A stretch of 64,000 bases of DNA from Pseudoflavonifractor sp. 60 (GTDB lineage Bacteria > Bacillota > Clostridia > Oscillospirales > Oscillospiraceae), in the NCBI RefSeq assembly GCF_009911645.1, contig NZ_QWKI01000001.1, positions 1 through 64,000 of the forward strand. Direction: 5' to 3'. Positions 55,913 to 64,000 of the stretch are shown here, one piece after another. Below the pieces are notes generated by a model. It was not told the origin of the DNA. It searched no databases and was given only the letters and a program-made list of their open reading frames with translations. The position numbers and the translations under genes were made by a program. Position 1 is the stretch's first letter; every line of letters starts with the position of its first letter.

Positions 55913-57691
55913 TTAGTAGTGTGTAACTTGGGTACCAGGAAAATAGAAGGTGACAATCTCGTCATAGGCAAAACCACGGCGGGCCATTGCGTTGGCGCCG
56001 TACTGGCTCATGCCCACCTGGTGGCCCCAACCGCCGCCGTTGAAGGTGTATGTACTGCCGGAGACGGTCACTGTCCCGCCCACCGGCTGGGTGACCGAGG
56101 ACGTTCCTCCGCCGGTCTCCCCCGGTGTCTCCGTCTCCAGCTTGGACACTGTTCCAGCGCCAGAAATAGCATAGACTTCTCCGCTTACTTGAGATACCGT
56201 TCCAGTGCCAGAAATAATATATTTACCCTCCAGACTGTCTGCTCCGCCAGAGGGCTGGTCCTCAGGGACCGTCGGTGTTCCGGTTCCCGCTCCATTGACC
56301 GTAAAGCGGATGGACCTGACGTCAAATCTGCTGCGGATGTAACTGGCGCTGATGGTGTTGCTTTGGCCGTTGGCCCAGTGGACCACTACTTGAATCACAT
56401 TGCCCAAGGGAGAATAGGTCAGATCCAGCCGGTCCACCGAGGTGCTGGTACCCAGGCCGCTCTTTTGCAGCTGCTTGGTCAGCTGGGCGGTGGTGTAAGT
56501 TACGGTCCAGGGGGACATGGCGTTGCGGTCGTCCAGGTCAGCCTCGTAGGGGTCCACAACCCCCCGGAGATAGGGGTACTCGTTGACGGTGTCCGTTCCC
56601 CAGATGTTTTTGGCGTCTTCGCTGGCCCCGCCAAAGCTGGAGACATAAAAGACATCTGCGACCCTACCGTTGTATTTGACCACCATCCCAGCCGTCTCGT
56701 CCACTGCACGCATACTGGTCTCGCTGGGGCCGTAGTCCTCCTTTCCGCTGCCCATGCCGTGGTAGACCTGGCAGTAGTCAGAGGGACAGATATCAAACCC
56801 ATAGTCGTTGTGCTTTCCCAAATTGCCCATCACATAGGTGCGAGCGCAGACGGCCTGGGCTTTCAGCGCCTCCAGGGGCCAGTCCCGGCCCATCTCATAA
56901 CAGACCACACCGTTGATATAGTCCTCCAGCTCCAGCACATTGACTACCGACAGATTTCCGCCGGTGCGCCGGAAGTACTGAAAGCCCCCCCGGTACTTGT
57001 ACCCGGCGAACCAGGTGCGCACATCCGCCGCCCCGGTGACGTCGGGCAGAATGCCCAGCTTGCCCGAGGCGCCGCAGTCGTACTGGAACAGGATCTGATT
57101 ACTGCCCGTTCTGACCACGTTCATCCCATAGGCGCTGGTCCACACCACCTGAGCCCCCTCAGGCAGACCGGCCAGCGCGGCCTGGGCCTCCGCATTGGTG
57201 CCGTAGGCCCCCACCCGTACCTGATATGCCCCGTCGATCCAGGCCGGAAATCCGCCGCTGTAGCGGTTAGCCTCCGCCTGAACGGTGTCATAGGTGTAGC
57301 TGCCGGGGATTTGAACATGGTAGCATCCCACCAGAACATTGCTGGTGATGGAGGAGTAGTAGCCCTGCTTCCCCCCCGAGGTGCCCCAATACAGGTTTTG
57401 GGTCTTGAGTACTGCCACCTGGATGACGCTGGGGTCGGTGCGGGCCAGCTCCACAAAGTTCAGGCTGCTGTCAAAATAGCCGAAGCGGTAGCCGCTGCCG
57501 TGCCCCTCGCTGTTGTTGCTTTCCAGGTAGGCGGCCTCCAGCTCCCCGGTGGGGACGTGGCTGTTGGAAGAGGCCAGCCCAACCCGTATAACCACCTCGC
57601 CGTTCTGGTTGAGGGTTGCCGCACTGGCACAGGTGACGCTGAGACACACCGCCAGGACGGTGGCGGTAAGCTGTATCAATCTTTTGCCCAT
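55913..57691 (-). CDS. Secreted SpoIID-domain amidase-like protein with SPOR-like repeat
   Basis: The 592-residue protein has a signal peptide (about 1-25), an N-terminal strand region, a SPOR-like block (about 130-190, [18 protein letters not shown]), the SpoIID domain ([36 protein letters not shown], about 265-440), a Gly/Thr-rich linker and a C-terminal [19 protein letters not shown]. SpoIID is a lytic transglycosylase used in engulfment; this larger version may remodel vegetative walls. ATG 57691 sits after TGGAGTATATT. Confidence 0.88.
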   Translation of the reverse strand: MGKRLIQLTATVLAVCLSVTCASAATLNQNGEVVIRVGLASSNSHVPTGELEAAYLESNNSEGHGSGYRFGYFDSSLNFVELARTDPSVIQVAVLKTQNLYWGTSGGKQGYYSSITSNVLVGCYHVQIPGSYTYDTVQAEANRYSGGFPAWIDGAYQVRVGAYGTNAEAQAALAGLPEGAQVVWTSAYGMNVVRTGSNQILFQYDCGASGKLGILPDVTGAADVRTWFAGYKYRGGFQYFRRTGGNLSVVNVLELEDYINGVVCYEMGRDWPLEALKAQAVCARTYVMGNLGKHNDYGFDICPSDYCQVYHGMGSGKEDYGPSETSMRAVDETAGMVVKYNGRVADVFYVSSFGGASEDAKNIWGTDTVNEYPYLRGVVDPYEADLDDRNAMSPWTVTYTTAQLTKQLQKSGLGTSTSVDRLDLTYSPLGNVIQVVVHWANGQSNTISASYIRSRFDVRSIRFTVNGAGTGTPTVPEDQPSGGADSLEGKYIISGTGTVSQVSGEVYAISGAGTVSKLETETPGETGGGTSSVTQPVGGTVTVSGSTYTFNGGGWGHQVGMSQYGANAMARRGFAYDEIVTFYFPGTQVTHY

Positions 57692-57731
57692 AATATACTC
57701 CATTTCTCCGGTTTCTTCTATGTTTATTCTA

Positions 57732-57761
57732 TTGACAACCCATCAGAGGCCGTGGTACGAT
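57732..57761 (+). promoter_or_regulatory. asd promoter
   Basis: TTGACA (57732-57737) and TACGAT (57756-57761) are 18 bp apart, with the lysine riboswitch starting 8 bp beyond. Confidence 0.7.
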
Positions 57762-57768
57762 ATCAAAA

Positions 57769-57940
57769 AGATAGAGGTTGCGGCTTACATCAGTAAGCAT
57801 GGTCAGGGTACCGGTCCCCGTTTCAGCCATGCCGAAAGGGAGGGCCGCCGAAGGGTCTGTCCCGCCGGCAGGACGGGTCCTGGTCGTCTGGTGAACAATC
57901 AGCCGACTGTCATCAGTACGAAACTGATGGAGCGCTGTCT
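57769..57940 (+). ncRNA. Lysine riboswitch (L-box)
   Basis: P1 is AGATAG (57769-57774) with CTGTCT (57935-57940). Between them are AGAGGTTGCGGCTTACATCA, GCCGAAAGGGAGGGCCGCCGAAGGG and ACTGTCATCAGTACGAAACT, matching the conserved core of lysine aptamers. It should close the downstream terminator when lysine is abundant. It precedes asd-dapA-dapB, the lysine/diaminopimelate route, confirming the call. The gap 57704-58109 holds nothing else. Confidence 0.93.
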
Positions 57941-57986
57941 GTTTTTGTGGATATTTTGCCGGGGCCTCCTCCGACATTATAGTACA

Positions 57987-58023
57987 AAATCAGCCGCTTG
58001 AAAAGCCGCTGATTTATTTTTTT
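57987..58023 (+). terminator. Riboswitch-controlled terminator
   Basis: AAATCAGC...GCTGATTT with inner GCTT/AAGC pairing precedes a T-rich stretch, 87 bp before the asd start. Confidence 0.85.
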
Positions 58024-58109
58024 CAATGATCTAAGAATTTGCAACGGAAATCATCTATTTTTGCACCAGGACATAGAATGAACCTGGACAGATTATGGAG
58101 GGAATCAAA

Positions 58110-59207
58110 ATGGAAAAATATAAAGTAGGCATTATCGGCGCCACCGGCATGGTGGGTCAGCGCTTTGTTACACTGATGGAGAACCACCCTTGGTTCCAGC
58201 TTACCGCTCTGGCAGCCAGTCCCCGCTCCGCTGGAAAGCCCTATGAACAGGCGGTTTCCCACCGCTGGGCCATGAAGTCCCCCATTCCGGAGGAGGCCAA
58301 AAATTTGGTTGTCATGGACGCCCAGGCCGATGTGGAGAAGATCGCCGGCATGGTGGACTTTGTCTTCTGCGCAGTGGACATGAAGAAAGAGGAGATCAAG
58401 GCCCTGGAGGAGCGCTACGCCAAGGCCGAATGCCCTGTGGTGTCCAACAACTCTGCCAACCGCTGGACGGAGGACGTGCCCATGGTGGTTCCTGAGCTGA
58501 ACCCCCAGCACATTGAGATCATCCACGCTCAGCGCAAGCGTCTGGGTACCAAACGAGGCTTTATTGCGGTGAAGTCCAACTGCTCCATCCAGAGCTACAC
58601 TCCCCTGCTCACCCCCCTGATGAAGGCGGGCTATGAGATTGACAGCGTCCTGGCCTGTACCTACCAGGCCATCTCCGGCGCGGGCAAGACCTTTGAGCGC
58701 TGGCCTGAGATGGTGGACAACCTGATCCCCTACATCGGCGGCGAGGAGGAGAAGAGTGAGCAGGAGCCCCTAAAGGTCTGGGGTCACATTGAGGGCGGCA
58801 GGATCGTCAAGGCCGCTGGTCCCGCCATCACGACCCAATGCCTGCGGGTCCCTGTGTCCGACGGCCATACCGCCGCCGTGTTTGTCCGCTTCAAGGAGGG
58901 TAAGAGGCCCACTGAGGAGCAGATCAAGGAGATTTGGAAGAGCTTCAAGGGCCGGGCCCAGGAGCTGGAGCTTCCTTCCGCCCCCAAGCAGTTCATCCAC
59001 TACTTTGAGGATCCCGACCGGCCCCAGGCCCACACCGAGCGGGAGTTGGAGGGCGGCATGGCTATCTCCGCCGGACGCCTCCGCCCCGACACCCAGTACG
59101 ACTATAAGTTTGTCGGCCTGAGCCACAATACCCTCCGGGGAGCCGCCGGCGGCGGTGTCCTGCTGGCCGAGCTGCTGTGCGCCGAGGGGTATATCGACCG
59201 CAAATAA
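58110..59207 (+). CDS. asd: Aspartate-semialdehyde dehydrogenase
   Basis: The 365-residue enzyme reduces aspartyl phosphate to the semialdehyde. It has the NADP loop GATGMVGQRF and the catalytic Cys in VKSNCSIQSY. It is of the longer archaeal/fungal-like subgroup. ATG 58110 follows TGGAGGGAATCAAA. It is the first gene of the lysine-riboswitch operon with dapA and dapB. Confidence 0.95.
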   Translation: MEKYKVGIIGATGMVGQRFVTLMENHPWFQLTALAASPRSAGKPYEQAVSHRWAMKSPIPEEAKNLVVMDAQADVEKIAGMVDFVFCAVDMKKEEIKALEERYAKAECPVVSNNSANRWTEDVPMVVPELNPQHIEIIHAQRKRLGTKRGFIAVKSNCSIQSYTPLLTPLMKAGYEIDSVLACTYQAISGAGKTFERWPEMVDNLIPYIGGEEEKSEQEPLKVWGHIEGGRIVKAAGPAITTQCLRVPVSDGHTAAVFVRFKEGKRPTEEQIKEIWKSFKGRAQELELPSAPKQFIHYFEDPDRPQAHTERELEGGMAISAGRLRPDTQYDYKFVGLSHNTLRGAAGGGVLLAELLCAEGYIDRK

Positions 59208-59267
59208 GATGTTCATCTCCCCTGCGGGTGATGTTGAGTATTGCTATATAGGAAAGGATGCTGATCT

Positions 59268-60155
59268 ATGAGAACACCTGTCTTTACCGGTTCCTGCCCC
59301 GCCCTGGTAACCCCCTTCGACGAAAACGGAACCATCAACTACGACGCCTTCGGCAAGCTGATCGACGCCCAGATTGAGGCCGGTGTGGACGCCGTCTGTG
59401 TCTGCGGCACCACTGGCGAGTCGGCCACCATGTCCATCCGGGAGCACATCGCTGCGGTGGAGTTCTGCGTTAAGCGGGTTGACCACCGGGTGAAGGTCAT
59501 TGCCGGCGCGGGAAGCAACGACACCTCCGCCGCCGTCTACCTCTCCCAGCACGCTCAGGACTCCGGGGCCGACGCCCTGCTCCACGTAACCCCCTACTAC
59601 AACAAGGCCAGCCAAACCGGCCTTATCAAGCACTACGAATACATCGCTGACCGCACCGAGCTGCCTATTATCCTGTACAACGTGCCCGGGCGCACCGGCG
59701 TGTCCTTCACCGCCGACACCTACAAGGTCCTCTCCGCAAATCCCAAAATCAACGGCGTGAAGGAGGCCAGCGGCAATTTCTCCCTGCTGGCCCACACCCG
59801 CTGCCTCTGCCCTGACGACTTCTACATCTGGTCGGGCAACGACGACCAAGTGGTCCCCATGATGTCCCTGGGAGCCAAGGGCGTTATCTCGGTGGCCTCC
59901 AACATCATCCCTGAGGTAATGGTAAAGATGAGCCATCTGTGCCTGGAAAACGACTTTGCCGCCGCCTCCCAGCTCCAGATCAAGTATATGGACCTGATCG
60001 ACGCCCTCTTCTGTGAGGTCAACCCCATTCCCATCAAGGCCGCTATGAACCTGATGGGCATGGAAGCCGGCTCTCTGCGCCTGCCCCTGTGCGATATCTC
60101 TGAAAAGAATTTGGCCGTTCTCCGTGCCTCCATGGAGCGGATGGGCCTGCTGTAA
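59268..60155 (+). CDS. dapA: 4-hydroxy-tetrahydrodipicolinate synthase
   Basis: The 295-residue TIM-barrel enzyme condenses pyruvate with aspartate semialdehyde. Motifs: CGTTGESATM, AGAGSNDT, the YYNKASQTG tyrosine, YNVPGRTG and the Schiff-base lysine in GVKEASGN. It follows asd and precedes dapB, in pathway order. Confidence 0.96.
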   Translation: MRTPVFTGSCPALVTPFDENGTINYDAFGKLIDAQIEAGVDAVCVCGTTGESATMSIREHIAAVEFCVKRVDHRVKVIAGAGSNDTSAAVYLSQHAQDSGADALLHVTPYYNKASQTGLIKHYEYIADRTELPIILYNVPGRTGVSFTADTYKVLSANPKINGVKEASGNFSLLAHTRCLCPDDFYIWSGNDDQVVPMMSLGAKGVISVASNIIPEVMVKMSHLCLENDFAAASQLQIKYMDLIDALFCEVNPIPIKAAMNLMGMEAGSLRLPLCDISEKNLAVLRASMERMGLL

Positions 60156-60197
60156 TCTGCTTTTCTCCCAAAGTCCCTATGAAACGAGGAATCAATT

Positions 60198-60953
60198 ATG
60201 CTAAAGATAATCATCTCCGGCTGCAATGGCCACATGGGCAGAGTGGTCGAGGCGCTGTGTCAGGCTGACCCTGCTGTGGAGGTCTGCGCCGGATTTGACG
60301 TGATGGGAAGCGCTGACCGGGATTTTTCTGTGTACACCTCCCCCGCCCAGTTCACCGGCGAGGCGGACGCAGTGATCGATTTTTCCTCCCCTGCCGCCCT
60401 GGACGGCCTGTTGGAATTTGCGAAAGAGCGGCATATCCCTCTGGTGCTGGCCACCACCGGCTACTCTCCGGAGCAGGTAGCTCAGGTGGGCGCCGCCGCA
60501 CTGGAGGTTCCCATTTTTCGGTCCGCCAATATGTCCCTGGGTATCAACGTACTGCTGGAGCTGGTGAAAAAGGCCGCCGCTGTTCTGGGAGACAGCTGCG
60601 ATATTGAGATTGTGGAGCGCCACCACCGCCGCAAGGTGGACGCCCCCTCCGGCACCGCCCTGATGATCGCCGATGCGGCGGCGGAAAGCTGTGGCCACGA
60701 GACGGAGTATGTCTTTGAGCGCCACTCGGTACGTCAACCCCGGGACAAGAAGGAGATCGGCATCTCCGCCCTCCGCGGGGGCACCATCGTGGGCGAGCAC
60801 GAGATCATTTTTGCCGGTCACGACGAGGTGATGGAGATCAAGCACACCGCCTATTCCCGGGAAATCTTCGCCCAGGGAGCGGTGGAGGCCGCCAAGTTCA
60901 TCGCCAGTGTGGAAAAACCCGGCCTGTACGACATGAGCTGTCTTGTAAAATGA
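60198..60953 (+). CDS. dapB: 4-hydroxy-tetrahydrodipicolinate reductase
   Basis: The 251-residue enzyme has the NAD(P) loop SGCNGHMGRVVE (7-18), ATTGYS and the substrate site ERHHRRKVDAPSGTA. It carries out the second step of the diaminopimelate branch. Diaminopimelate feeds peptidoglycan and spore dipicolinate. It is followed by a terminator. Later pathway genes are not in the window. Confidence 0.96.
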   Translation: MLKIIISGCNGHMGRVVEALCQADPAVEVCAGFDVMGSADRDFSVYTSPAQFTGEADAVIDFSSPAALDGLLEFAKERHIPLVLATTGYSPEQVAQVGAAALEVPIFRSANMSLGINVLLELVKKAAAVLGDSCDIEIVERHHRRKVDAPSGTALMIADAAAESCGHETEYVFERHSVRQPRDKKEIGISALRGGTIVGEHEIIFAGHDEVMEIKHTAYSREIFAQGAVEAAKFIASVEKPGLYDMSCLVK

Positions 60954-60955
60954 GC

Positions 60956-60992
60956 AAAACCGCCTCTGATTATTTTAGCAGAGGCGGTTTTC
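60956..60992 (+). terminator. dapB terminator
   Basis: AAAACCGCCTCTG and CAGAGGCGGTTTT pair around a 10-base loop, followed by CTCTCC. Confidence 0.9.
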
Positions 60993-61074
60993 TCTCCCTG
61001 CGTCAGCAAACTCTACGGAGCGGCGATTGCTTTTTCTTTGGAAATCCGTTATTCTCTTTCCAGGAGGTGAGGAC

Positions 61075-61659
61075 ATGGACCAAGTAAAAATTGGAAAGCT
61101 CATCCGCGCCCTGCGCACCCAGAAGGGGTTGACCCAAAAGGCTCTGGCTGAGGCTGTGGGTGTGGGCGACAAGGCGGTAAGCAAATGGGAGCGCGGCCTT
61201 GGCTGCCCGGACCTGTCCCTCCTTCCAGAACTGTCAAGGGCTCTGGATGTAGGACTGGAGGCGCTGCTCTCTGGCGAACTAGATGCCAATGGCCCGGAAA
61301 GAGGAAATATGAAGAAATTACACTTTTATGTATGTCCCCATTGCGGCAATTTTATAACTGCCGCCAGCGAGGCGAGCGTGACCTGCTGTGGAAAGACGCT
61401 CCACCCCTTAGAATCCCAGAAGGCTGCGGGAGAAGAAAAGCTGTCGGTAGAGAAAATCGACGACAGTTGGTTTCTCTCCTCTCCCCACCCCATGACAAAG
61501 GAGCACTATATTTCCTTTGCAGCCCTGCTCACAGGAGATACGCTGTTCCTGCGGCGTCTCTATCCTGAATGGGACTTTCAGACACGCATTCCCTGTCTTG
61601 GACATGGGAGCTTGTTGTGGTACTGCACCCGGCATAGGCTGTTCCAACAGAACATTTAG
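61075..61659 (+). CDS. XRE regulator fused to a desulfoferrodoxin-like module
   Basis: The 194-residue protein has an XRE helix-turn-helix (1-66; GVGDKAVSKWERG), a rubredoxin-like desulfoferrodoxin N-domain with C87, C90, C104, C105 (YVCPHCGNF, TCCGKTL), and a superoxide-reductase-like domain with HPMTKEHYI (H138, H144) and WYCTRHRLF (C184, H187). The first iron ligand normally seen in a KHVP motif is absent; the residues here are EEKLSV (around L123). It may sense oxygen or superoxide and may not catalyse reduction. ATG 61075 follows CAGGAGGTGAGGAC. Confidence 0.8.
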   Translation: MDQVKIGKLIRALRTQKGLTQKALAEAVGVGDKAVSKWERGLGCPDLSLLPELSRALDVGLEALLSGELDANGPERGNMKKLHFYVCPHCGNFITAASEASVTCCGKTLHPLESQKAAGEEKLSVEKIDDSWFLSSPHPMTKEHYISFAALLTGDTLFLRRLYPEWDFQTRIPCLGHGSLLWYCTRHRLFQQNI

Positions 61660-61712
61660 CTTCGCATTTCTTTATTTGGAAGAAATGGCATATTTGAAGG
61701 AGTCGATTCAAA

Positions 61713-62456
61713 ATGTCTGACCAATTCATCCGAACCCGGCTGCTGGTGGGAGATGGACCTTTGGAGCGGCTAAAAAGGGCAAGGGTCGCTGTCTTCGGCG
61801 TAGGCGGCGTGGGCGGCTACGCCGTTGAGGCTCTAGCGCGGTCAGGTATAGGTGCTTTACACCTTTACGACGACGACACCGTGTCCGAAAGCAATCTGAA
61901 CCGGCAGATTGCCGCCCTCCACTCCACCTTGGGCCAGCCCAAAGCAGAGGTAATGGCCCGGCGGGTTCAGGATATCAATCCAGACTGCCAGGTCAAGGCC
62001 GTTCAGTTGTTTTACCTCCCCCAAACCGCCAGTCAGGTGGACTTGTCCCAATACGACTACGTGGTGGACTGCATCGACACAGTAACCGCGAAATTGGAAC
62101 TGGTGACAAGGTGTAACGCCTTACAGGCAAAAATCATCAGCGCCATGGGGACAGGCAACAAATTTGACCCCTCTGCTCTAGTGGTCACCGACATCTCCAA
62201 GACTCAGGGCTGTCCTCTGGCCCGCACCATGCGCAAGGAACTGCGCAGGCGGGGAATCAACCACCTGAAAGTGGTCTACTCCACTGAGCTGCCAACTCAT
62301 CCTCTGCGGCCCGCTGAATCGGAGACCCCAGAGACTTCCAAGACGCGCCCTGGCTCCACCGCCCGCCGGGATACGCCGGGCTCTACCCCCTTTGTTCCCG
62401 CCGCCGCCGGTCTGCTGCTGGCTGCCGAGGTGACCCGAGAAATTGGCTTAGCTTAA
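61713..62456 (+). CDS. tcdA: tRNA threonylcarbamoyladenosine dehydratase TcdA-like
   Basis: The 247-residue ThiF/E1-like protein has FGVGGVGGYAVEALARSGIG and DDTVSESNLNRQ, an adenylation Asp in DCIDTVTAK, and a C-terminal FVPAAAGLLLAAEV, all features of TcdA, which cyclises t6A37 of tRNA. A Gly/Thr/Arg-rich segment (SETPETSKTRPGS) replaces part of the catalytic-Cys loop seen in UBA-like E1s. ATG follows TTGAAGGAGTCGATTCAAA. Confidence 0.9.
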   Translation: MSDQFIRTRLLVGDGPLERLKRARVAVFGVGGVGGYAVEALARSGIGALHLYDDDTVSESNLNRQIAALHSTLGQPKAEVMARRVQDINPDCQVKAVQLFYLPQTASQVDLSQYDYVVDCIDTVTAKLELVTRCNALQAKIISAMGTGNKFDPSALVVTDISKTQGCPLARTMRKELRRRGINHLKVVYSTELPTHPLRPAESETPETSKTRPGSTARRDTPGSTPFVPAAAGLLLAAEVTREIGLA

Positions 62457-62462
62457 AAAATG

Positions 62463-62492
62463 ATACCGTGCCTGCTGGCACGGTATTTTTTC
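62463..62492 (+). terminator. tcdA terminator
   Basis: ATACCGTGCC and GGCACGGTAT pair around TGCT, followed by TTTTT. Confidence 0.95.
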
Positions 62493-62536
62493 GCATTTCC
62501 AGGAGACACTAGCGTTTTGAGAGGAGAGATATTACA

Positions 62537-62716
62537 ATGAGCCTCATTGCCTGCACTGATCCATGTGTGTATCAAAAGGACGGCTACTGCTCTCTGTCCC
62601 GGGCCGCCTCCTCCGGTGAGTTGGGACACTCCGGGTGTGTCAACTTTGTTCCGGTGCGCGGTTCACAGCAAAGCGGCCATAGCTTCCCGGATGTTGGTGA
62701 CCCGGATCAGCTCTAG
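62537..62716 (+). CDS. Conserved 59-residue Cys protein overlapping radA
   Basis: The peptide begins MSLIACTDPCVYQKDGYCSL with Cys at 6, 10, 18 and 34 and continues to GCVNFVPV, suggesting a metal site; it ends FPDVGDPDQL. GAGGAGAGATATTACA precedes ATG. I recall similar short proteins in related genomes but no function. Its last 54 bp overlap the 3' end of radA on the other strand. Confidence 0.72.
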   Translation: MSLIACTDPCVYQKDGYCSLSRAASSGELGHSGCVNFVPVRGSQQSGHSFPDVGDPDQL

Positions 62717-64000
62717 CCCATCAGGAACGGTCAGTTTTCCCTGGCTTCTCCTTGGAATCATACACTTTGTAAAGCCTAAACGCTTTACCTCTGCCAGCCT
62801 CTGTCCCAGTGCGCTGGCCGCCCGCAGTTCACCGGTGAGACCCACTTCACCGATGGCTGCCAAGTCGTGGGGAACGGGTTTATCACGGAAACTGGAGGCC
62901 AGCGCCAAAATAGCAGCTAAATCGGCGGCCGGCTCCTCCAGATACAGTCCGCCAATCACGTTAATGTAGGCGTCGCAGTTCCCCACCATCAGACCGCCCC
63001 GCTTCTCCAGCACCGCCAGCAGCAGCATAGAGCGGCTGTAGTCAAAGCCGTTGCTAACCCGCCGGGGATTTCCCAGACTGGAGGGCACCACCAGCGCCTG
63101 GATTTCCGCCAGTACCGGCCTGGCGCCCTCCATCACACAGGTGACACAGGTCCCCGGCGTTCCAGTGGGGCGTCCGGCCAGCATAGCTTCGGAGGGATTG
63201 GGTACCTCAGTGAGACCGCCATCCTCCATCTCGAAGACGCCGATTTCATTGGTGGCCCCAAACCGGTTCTTGGCCGCCCGGAGAATGCGGTAGGCCATAT
63301 GCCGCTCCCCCTCAAAGTAGAGAACACAGTCCACCATATGCTCCAGCACCTTGGGGCCGGCTATAGACCCCTCCTTATTCACATGGCCAATGACAAAAAC
63401 AGTTATATTTTCCCCTTTGGCAAGTTGCATTAGTGTCAAGGTGCATTCCTTTACTTGGCTTACGCTGCCTGGGGCGGAAGCCACATCCCCGTGATAGAGG
63501 GTCTGAATGGAGTCCACAATGAGTACGTCGGGCTGGAGCTGGTGGACCGCATCTGTCATATTTTCCAGATTGGTCTCCGCCAGCAGATACAGCCCCTCAC
63601 CACGCACCCTCAGCCGCTCTGCCCGCAGCTTGATCTGCCGCTCCGACTCTTCCCCGGATACATACAGAACCTTGGCAAAACGGCACAGATTGTCGCAAAT
63701 TTGCAGCATGAGGGTTGATTTGCCAATACCCGGCGCACCGCCTACCAGCACCAGGGACCCCTTCACTGCGCCGCCGCCCAGTACCCGGTCCAGCTCCCCC
63801 ATACCGGTGGCAAATCGCAGTTCGTCGGTGGTCTCTACCTCCTTCATGGGCTTAGGACGGTTTACCGCAATCCCCAGGGCAGAACCTCCCTTCGCCGGCG
63901 CAGTCCGCTTGGGCGCTTTCTCCGCCGGACGCTCTTCGATGGTGTTCCACGCCCGGCACATGGGACACTGCCCCTGCCACTTGGGAAACTCATTGCCGCA
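62663..64000 (-). CDS. radA: DNA repair protein RadA (5' end outside window)
   Basis: The visible part covers the C-terminal two of four zinc-finger Cys (GNEFPKWQGQCPMC), the RecA-like core with Walker A GGAPGIGKST and KNRFGATNEIGVF, and the Lon-protease-like domain with LGLASSF-type and AASALGQRLAE segments. RadA/Sms promotes branch migration in recombination. The start lies past position 64000. It ends within the small Cys gene on the opposite strand. Confidence 0.96.
   Translation of the reverse strand, partial: CGNEFPKWQGQCPMCRAWNTIEERPAEKAPKRTAPAKGGSALGIAVNRPKPMKEVETTDELRFATGMGELDRVLGGGAVKGSLVLVGGAPGIGKSTLMLQICDNLCRFAKVLYVSGEESERQIKLRAERLRVRGEGLYLLAETNLENMTDAVHQLQPDVLIVDSIQTLYHGDVASAPGSVSQVKECTLTLMQLAKGENITVFVIGHVNKEGSIAGPKVLEHMVDCVLYFEGERHMAYRILRAAKNRFGATNEIGVFEMEDGGLTEVPNPSEAMLAGRPTGTPGTCVTCVMEGARPVLAEIQALVVPSSLGNPRRVSNGFDYSRSMLLLAVLEKRGGLMVGNCDAYINVIGGLYLEEPAADLAAILALASSFRDKPVPHDLAAIGEVGLTGELRAASALGQRLAEVKRLGFTKCMIPRRSQGKLTVPDGLELIRVTNIREAMAALL

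Noticed and set aside
55919-57796. Long open frame on the plus strand opposite the SpoIID gene
   Set aside because: It is antisense to a clear SpoIID-domain gene and runs into the lysine riboswitch leader; no coding signature of its own.

Overview
The window looks like a chromosomal segment of an anaerobic, spore-forming Gram-positive bacterium of the Clostridia, most likely the Oscillospiraceae (Flavonifractor/Intestinimonas-like). The inference rests on high-GC coding DNA, several endospore genes (ylbJ, yunB, spoIIM, a SpoIID-domain protein, a SleB-type hydrolase), a SCIFF peptide with its radical-SAM maturase, a sodium-pumping decarboxylase beta subunit, acetate kinase, and firmicute T-box and lysine riboswitches. 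I saw no rRNA, tRNA, CRISPR array, transposase or prophage block. The species is not determined.

Layout: 0.2-1.7 kb, a leader RNA with terminator ahead of a Na+-decarboxylase beta subunit and a 41-residue gamma-like peptide. 1.7-3.7 kb (minus), a DUF6514-like protein, a 71-residue Cys protein that appears to start at AUU, and ylbJ. 3.9-9.7 kb (plus), DUF2804, a YgjP-type peptidase, a YczE-like membrane protein, a TPR-nuclease fusion, rarA and a TSUP exporter. 9.8-12.1 kb (minus), DUF3810 and tmcAL, divergent from ackA. 13.5-17.7 kb (plus), a beta-propeller-like protein, two TIGR04076 proteins, DUF951, a radical SAM protein and a SleB-type hydrolase. 17.8-19.6 kb (minus), an accessory patch with an amber-interrupted gene and a membrane-anchored XRE regulator. 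19.8-29.9 kb, the clostridial operon nusB, TsaD-like, xseA, xseB, ispA, dxs, tlyA-type, nadK, argR, recN. 29.9-33.9 kb, an NSS transporter, malic enzyme, a RibD-like reductase and a GNAT. 34.0-36.9 kb, a Tyr T-box leader over an EamA transporter, a DUF4240 protein and tyrS. 36.9-39.7 kb, a small P-loop kinase, a tyrosine recombinase, an SdpI-like protein and a frameshifted SUKH-like gene. 39.7-50.0 kb (minus), DUF362 ferredoxin, EamA, ligA, vanZ-like, yunB, a PLP enzyme, murD, a coiled-coil protein, xerD and spoIIM. 50.3-57.7 kb (minus), scfB, a hypothetical gene, SCIFF, TIGR04086, yajC, tgt, a small TfoX_C-like protein, queA and the SpoIID protein. 57.7-61.0 kb, a lysine riboswitch over asd-dapA-dapB. 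61.1-64.0 kb, an XRE-desulfoferrodoxin fusion, tcdA, a 59-residue Cys protein and radA, cut by the window end.

The best leads are: the XRE-desulfoferrodoxin fusion that lacks one expected iron ligand; the AUU-started Cys protein; the Tyr T-box that places an orphan EamA transporter under tyrosine control; the leader RNA before the sodium-pump subunit; the SCIFF operon with an unknown gene between peptide and maturase; and two broken genes (in-frame TAG near 18450, frameshift near 39168). All calls come from reading the sequence and from memory of families; no search was run.
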